Source: an uncultured Adlercreutzia sp. (GTDB taxonomy: Bacteria; Actinomycetota; Coriobacteriia; Coriobacteriales; Eggerthellaceae). From it: DNA of 55,425 nucleotides. Position numbers and translations under genes: made by a program. Positions 52,924-55,425 of the stretch are shown one piece after another (the stretch's first letter is position 1; each line of letters begins with the position of its first letter). The stretch spans positions 1 through 55,425 of the forward strand of contig CABSMC010000005.1 of the NCBI GenBank assembly GCA_902478715.1. Reading direction: 5' to 3'. Below the pieces are notes generated by a model that did not search any database, was not told where the DNA came from, and saw nothing but the letters and a program-made list of their open reading frames with translations.

Positions 52924-53080
52924 GCGCGTCCCTCCTGTCGCAGTAATTCGCTATAAGAAGAACAGTCTAGCACCTTCCACAATAAATGAACAGATGTTCG
53001 CTTAAAGTTCACGATCCGTCCAACCATGAGTGCTATACTCTGCAATCGCTGTTGACATCCCACATCGTGAGGAGCTCACC

Positions 53081-54163
53081 GTGGCGAACGTGAAGAATGT
53101 GGCCCCCGGCGTCGGCCTGTGCGCCGCCATCGCCATCCCCTGCTGGTTTCTCGGCGAGGCGTTGCCCGTAGTGGGCGGCCCGGTGTTCGCCATCCTCGTC
53201 GGCATGGTCATCGCGCTTTGGTGGAAGCAGCCCGTGCGCGGCGCCGTGCAGGACGGCATCGGGTTCACCGCTAAGAAAGTGCTGCAGTACGCCGTCATCC
53301 TGCTGGGTTTCGGGCTGAACCTCGCCCAGATCGCCGCCGTGGGCGCCGAGAGCCTGCCCATCATCCTCACCACTATCGCCACGGCGCTCATCGTGGGCTA
53401 TATCCTGTACCGCGTGCTGCGCATGGATTCCGCCATCGCCACGCTCATCGCCGTGGGCTCGTCCATCTGCGGCGGGTCGGCCATCGCCGCCACGGCCCCG
53501 GTCATCCGCGCCAAAGACGAGCAGGTGGCCCAGGCCATCTCGGTCATCTTCCTGTTCAACGTGGTGGCGGCGCTCATCTTCCCCACCTTGGGAGGTATGC
53601 TCGGCATGTCCAACGAGGGCTTCGGCCTGTTCGCCGGCACCGCCGTGAACGACACCTCGTCGGTCACCGCCGCCGCAGCTGCCTGGGACGGCATGCACCC
53701 CGGCTCGAACGCCCTGGACGACACCACCATCGTGAAGCTCACCCGAACGCTCGCCATCATCCCCATCACGCTCGTGCTCGGCATCGTCATGGCCCGCAAG
53801 GAGAGCGCAGACGAGTCCGCCTCCAACGCTCAGGCAGCCTCCGAGCCCTCGTCGACGCGCCGCAAGGGCCCGCTCGGCAACTTCTCGCTGAAGCGCGCCT
53901 TTCCCATGTTCATCCTGTTCTTCCTCGTGGCCAGCATCATCACCACCATCGCCGTGGCCGCCGGCGCCGATGCGGCGGTGTTCGCGCCGTTGAAGACGCT
54001 TTCGAAGTTCTTCATCGTCATGGCCATGGCCGCCATTGGCCTGAACACCGACCTCGTGAAGCTCGTGAAGTCCGGCGGCAAGCCCATCCTCATGGGCCTC
54101 ATCTGCTGGATCTGCATCGCCGCTGCCAGCCTAGGGATGCAGCACGTGCTAGGACTGTGGTAA
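53081..54163 (+). CDS. YeiH/UPF0324-family transporter (putative sulfate exporter family)
   Basis: A 360-residue membrane protein with about ten helices. VGSSICGGSAIAATAPVI in the middle and GTAVNDTSSVTAAAAAW are the hallmark motifs of PF03601. GTG 53081 has GAGGAG six bases upstream; the frame is open to 53030 without a site. A TATACT box sits at 53034-53039. It is divergent from uvrB. Substrate is unknown in most members. Confidence 0.88.
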   Translation: MANVKNVAPGVGLCAAIAIPCWFLGEALPVVGGPVFAILVGMVIALWWKQPVRGAVQDGIGFTAKKVLQYAVILLGFGLNLAQIAAVGAESLPIILTTIATALIVGYILYRVLRMDSAIATLIAVGSSICGGSAIAATAPVIRAKDEQVAQAISVIFLFNVVAALIFPTLGGMLGMSNEGFGLFAGTAVNDTSSVTAAAAAWDGMHPGSNALDDTTIVKLTRTLAIIPITLVLGIVMARKESADESASNAQAASEPSSTRRKGPLGNFSLKRAFPMFILFFLVASIITTIAVAAGADAAVFAPLKTLSKFFIVMAMAAIGLNTDLVKLVKSGGKPILMGLICWICIAAASLGMQHVLGLW

Positions 54164-54165
54164 TC

Positions 54166-54366
54166 GTGAGAGAAAAAGACGAACAGATAGCTCGAAAACT
54201 TGAAAAACTCAAGGGAGCAGACCAGAGGATTGCCGAAAGAGCGGCTTTCTCCAAGCCATGGCCAGAAGGCTTAAGCGCAGAAGACCTAATTGCGAAAGCC
54301 AAGGATGAGCGCGCCAGAGAATTCATCGCTACCTTCATGCAGCCAAAGCAAGGCCCCGAGAACTAG
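54166..54366 (+). CDS. Small charged hypothetical protein
   Basis: About 66 residues from GTG 54166, rich in Lys, Glu and Arg (VREKDEQIARKLEKLKG at the start) and predicted mostly helical. Codon use is more AT-rich than in both neighbours. It starts within a few bases of the YeiH stop, so it would be translationally coupled; no strong ribosome-binding site. It ends inside a hairpin (54350-54381). No family recognised; it could be spurious. Confidence 0.45.
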   Translation: MREKDEQIARKLEKLKGADQRIAERAAFSKPWPEGLSAEDLIAKAKDERAREFIATFMQPKQGPEN

Positions 54367-54381
54367 CGCTCTCAGGGCCTT
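54350..54381. terminator. Hairpin between convergent small gene and coaE
   Basis: AAGGCCCCGAG and CTCAGGGCCTT pair at 10 of 11 positions around a 10-base loop. No T-run follows on either strand, so it is at best a weak or factor-assisted terminator. Confidence 0.45.
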
Positions 54382-54406
54382 CGCTAAAATCTGAGAATGC
54401 ATCCCA

Positions 54407-55006
54407 CTAGATCGTCTTCTTGTACTCGTTCCACCAGGAGATGACCTCGTTGCGCAGCTCGTCGGGGGTGCCGTCGTTGTTGAAGACGACATCCGACGCC
54501 TCGATGCGGTCGGCATCGGTGATCTGGCGGGCGATGCGGGCGCGCACGTCCTCCTCGGAAAAGCCCGACTTCACGGCGCGCTCGATGCGCACCTCCAGCG
54601 GCGCCAGCACGGCCATGACGACATCGGCCCCGTAGGCGAGCGACTGCTGGCGGTTGCGGAACACCGAGTATTCCACCACCACGGCCGGCTTGCCCTCAGC
54701 CTCGAAGCCGTCGATGAGGTCGGTGTAGCGCTCCTCGATGCGGGGCATCGTGATGGTATTCAGCTTGCGCGTGGCGGCCGGCGTCGCGAAGGCCTTAGCG
54801 GCCAGGGCGCTGCGCACCACTTCCCCGTTCTCGTCGAAGATATCGTCGCCAAAGGCACCACGCAAATCGTCCTTCACCGTGTCCCACGTGAGCACCTCGT
54901 GCCCCACCTGGTCGAGATCGATCCAAGCCAGGCCCTCGTCGGTGAGCGCCTTGCGCGCCGTGGACTTACCAGCGCCCATGCCGCCGATGAGAAACAGCTT
55001 CTTCAT
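54407..55006 (-). CDS. coaE: Dephospho-CoA kinase
   Basis: A 199-residue P-loop kinase for the last step of CoA synthesis. Walker A GGMGAGKST lies at 8-16; DLDQVGHEVL and the LID-like region R-x-x-R-Q follow. ATG 55006 is set by GGAGG four bases upstream and the family N-terminus MKKLFLIGG. It lies downstream of rpsA on the same strand, the usual actinobacterial order. Confidence 0.93.
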   Translation of the reverse strand: MKKLFLIGGMGAGKSTARKALTDEGLAWIDLDQVGHEVLTWDTVKDDLRGAFGDDIFDENGEVVRSALAAKAFATPAATRKLNTITMPRIEERYTDLIDGFEAEGKPAVVVEYSVFRNRQQSLAYGADVVMAVLAPLEVRIERAVKSGFSEEDVRARIARQITDADRIEASDVVFNNDGTPDELRNEVISWWNEYKKTI

Positions 55007-55079
55007 GTGAACCTCCTCCGAAACCGCGCCCCTTCGCGCGATCATATCCAAGTAATTCAACGGAACCATCATACACGAG

Positions 55080-55105
55080 AAAGGCCGCTCCGAAGAGCGG
55101 CCTTT
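55080..55105 (-). terminator. Intrinsic terminator between rpsA and coaE
   Basis: AAAGGCCGCTC and GAGCGGCCTTT form a perfect 11-bp stem with a CGAA loop, with TTT then TC-rich sequence on the minus strand. It sits 45 bp past the rpsA stop and would separate most rpsA transcripts from coaE. Confidence 0.85.
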
Positions 55106-55149
55106 GAAAAGTTACTGGTCGTTCGTAACGTCAGTGAGGGTTCGGGGAT

Positions 55150-55425
55150 TTACTCCTCGACGGTCTCCACCTCGACGACCTCGGCCTCGGCCGGAGCCTC
55201 GTCCTTCTTGCGGCGGGCCGGCTTCTCCTCGGCCTGCACCGATTCGTCCACGTCGATCTCGAAGCCGAGCTCCTCGGCGGCGGCCTTCATGGACAGGGAG
55301 ATGCGGCGGCGATCCGGGTTGATCTCCATGACCTTCACCTTCACATCGTCGCCCGCATGCACGACCTGCGCCGGGGTGTCGATGTGGCGGCCGGCCATCT
55401 CGGAGATGTGCACCAGGCCCTCGAT
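55150..55425 (-). CDS. rpsA: 30S ribosomal protein S1, 3' end (partial)
   Basis: The minus-strand frame enters from the right edge with IEGLVHISEMAGRH and continues ...VHAGDDVKVKVMEINPDRRR...SLSMK, the end of an S1 RNA-binding repeat. It then runs into an acidic/basic tail (QAEEKPARRKKDEAPAEAE) and stops at 55150. The charged tail is common in actinobacterial S1. The 5' part lies outside the window. Confidence 0.93.
   Translation of the reverse strand: MEGLVHISEMAGRHIDTPAQVVHAGDDVKVKVMEINPDRRRISLSMKAAAEELGFEIDVDESVQAEEKPARRKKDEAPAEAEVVEVETVEE

Overview
The window reads as chromosome of a high-GC, low-motility Gram-positive actinobacterium, most likely class Coriobacteriia (Eggerthellaceae-like). 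The reasons are the GC-rich, GC3-biased genes from about 8.2 kb onward, the rpsA-coaE-(insert)-uvrB order at the right end, several NlpC/P60 wall hydrolases, DUF6541-type membrane proteins and a T-box-controlled pheST operon. The taxonomic call is inference; no rRNA or tRNA gene is visible.

Region 1 (1-5.5 kb) is clearly more AT-rich than the rest and looks like a decaying defence-type island. It holds a truncated two-helix membrane protein gene at the left edge, a PD-(D/E)XK nuclease preceded by a gene broken by two single-base frameshifts, a small reading-frame remnant, a membrane protein gene split by an in-frame amber codon, and a KAP-family P-loop NTPase. A complete IS21-family element (5530-8122, istA-istB) has inserted into the T-tract of a 56-bp perfect palindrome. 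Removing the IS restores that palindrome.

Region 2 (8.2-30.2 kb) is a cell-surface glycopolymer locus. It contains two DUF6541 polytopic membrane proteins, GT2 glycosyltransferases (one with tandem GT2 domains), UDP-glucose 6-dehydrogenase, an extended SDR, a TarI/IspD-type cytidylyltransferase, two CDP-glycerol glycerophosphotransferase-type enzymes, a TagG/TagH-type ABC exporter, a WecA/TagO-type initiating transferase and a large glucosaminidase-NlpC/P60 wall hydrolase. The simplest reading is synthesis on undecaprenyl phosphate (WecA), decoration and polymerisation from CDP- and UDP-activated precursors, export by TagGH, and wall remodelling by the hydrolases. Between wecA and tagG sits a 988-residue TOTE-type primase-helicase-PLD protein, flanked by two direct copies of the wecA 3' end, one intact and one decayed.

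Region 3 (30.6-55.4 kb) is mostly core genome: NlpC/P60, ligA, an HdeD-like protein, NAD(P)H-hydrate dehydratase, a hybrid histidine kinase, acpS, glmS, T-box-pheST, an RlpA-like wall protein, a RelB/PIN toxin-antitoxin pair, recN, a polysaccharide deacetylase, uvrB, a YeiH-family transporter, coaE and the 3' end of rpsA. Two copies of a structured intergenic repeat lie 22-26 bp downstream of the ligA and pheT stop codons. They keep identical sequence boxes but have unrelated inner hairpins.

Most convincing novelty candidates: the TOTE insertion between wecA 3'-end repeats, the box-conserved/stem-variable repeat family, and the KAP NTPase plus membrane-protein module.
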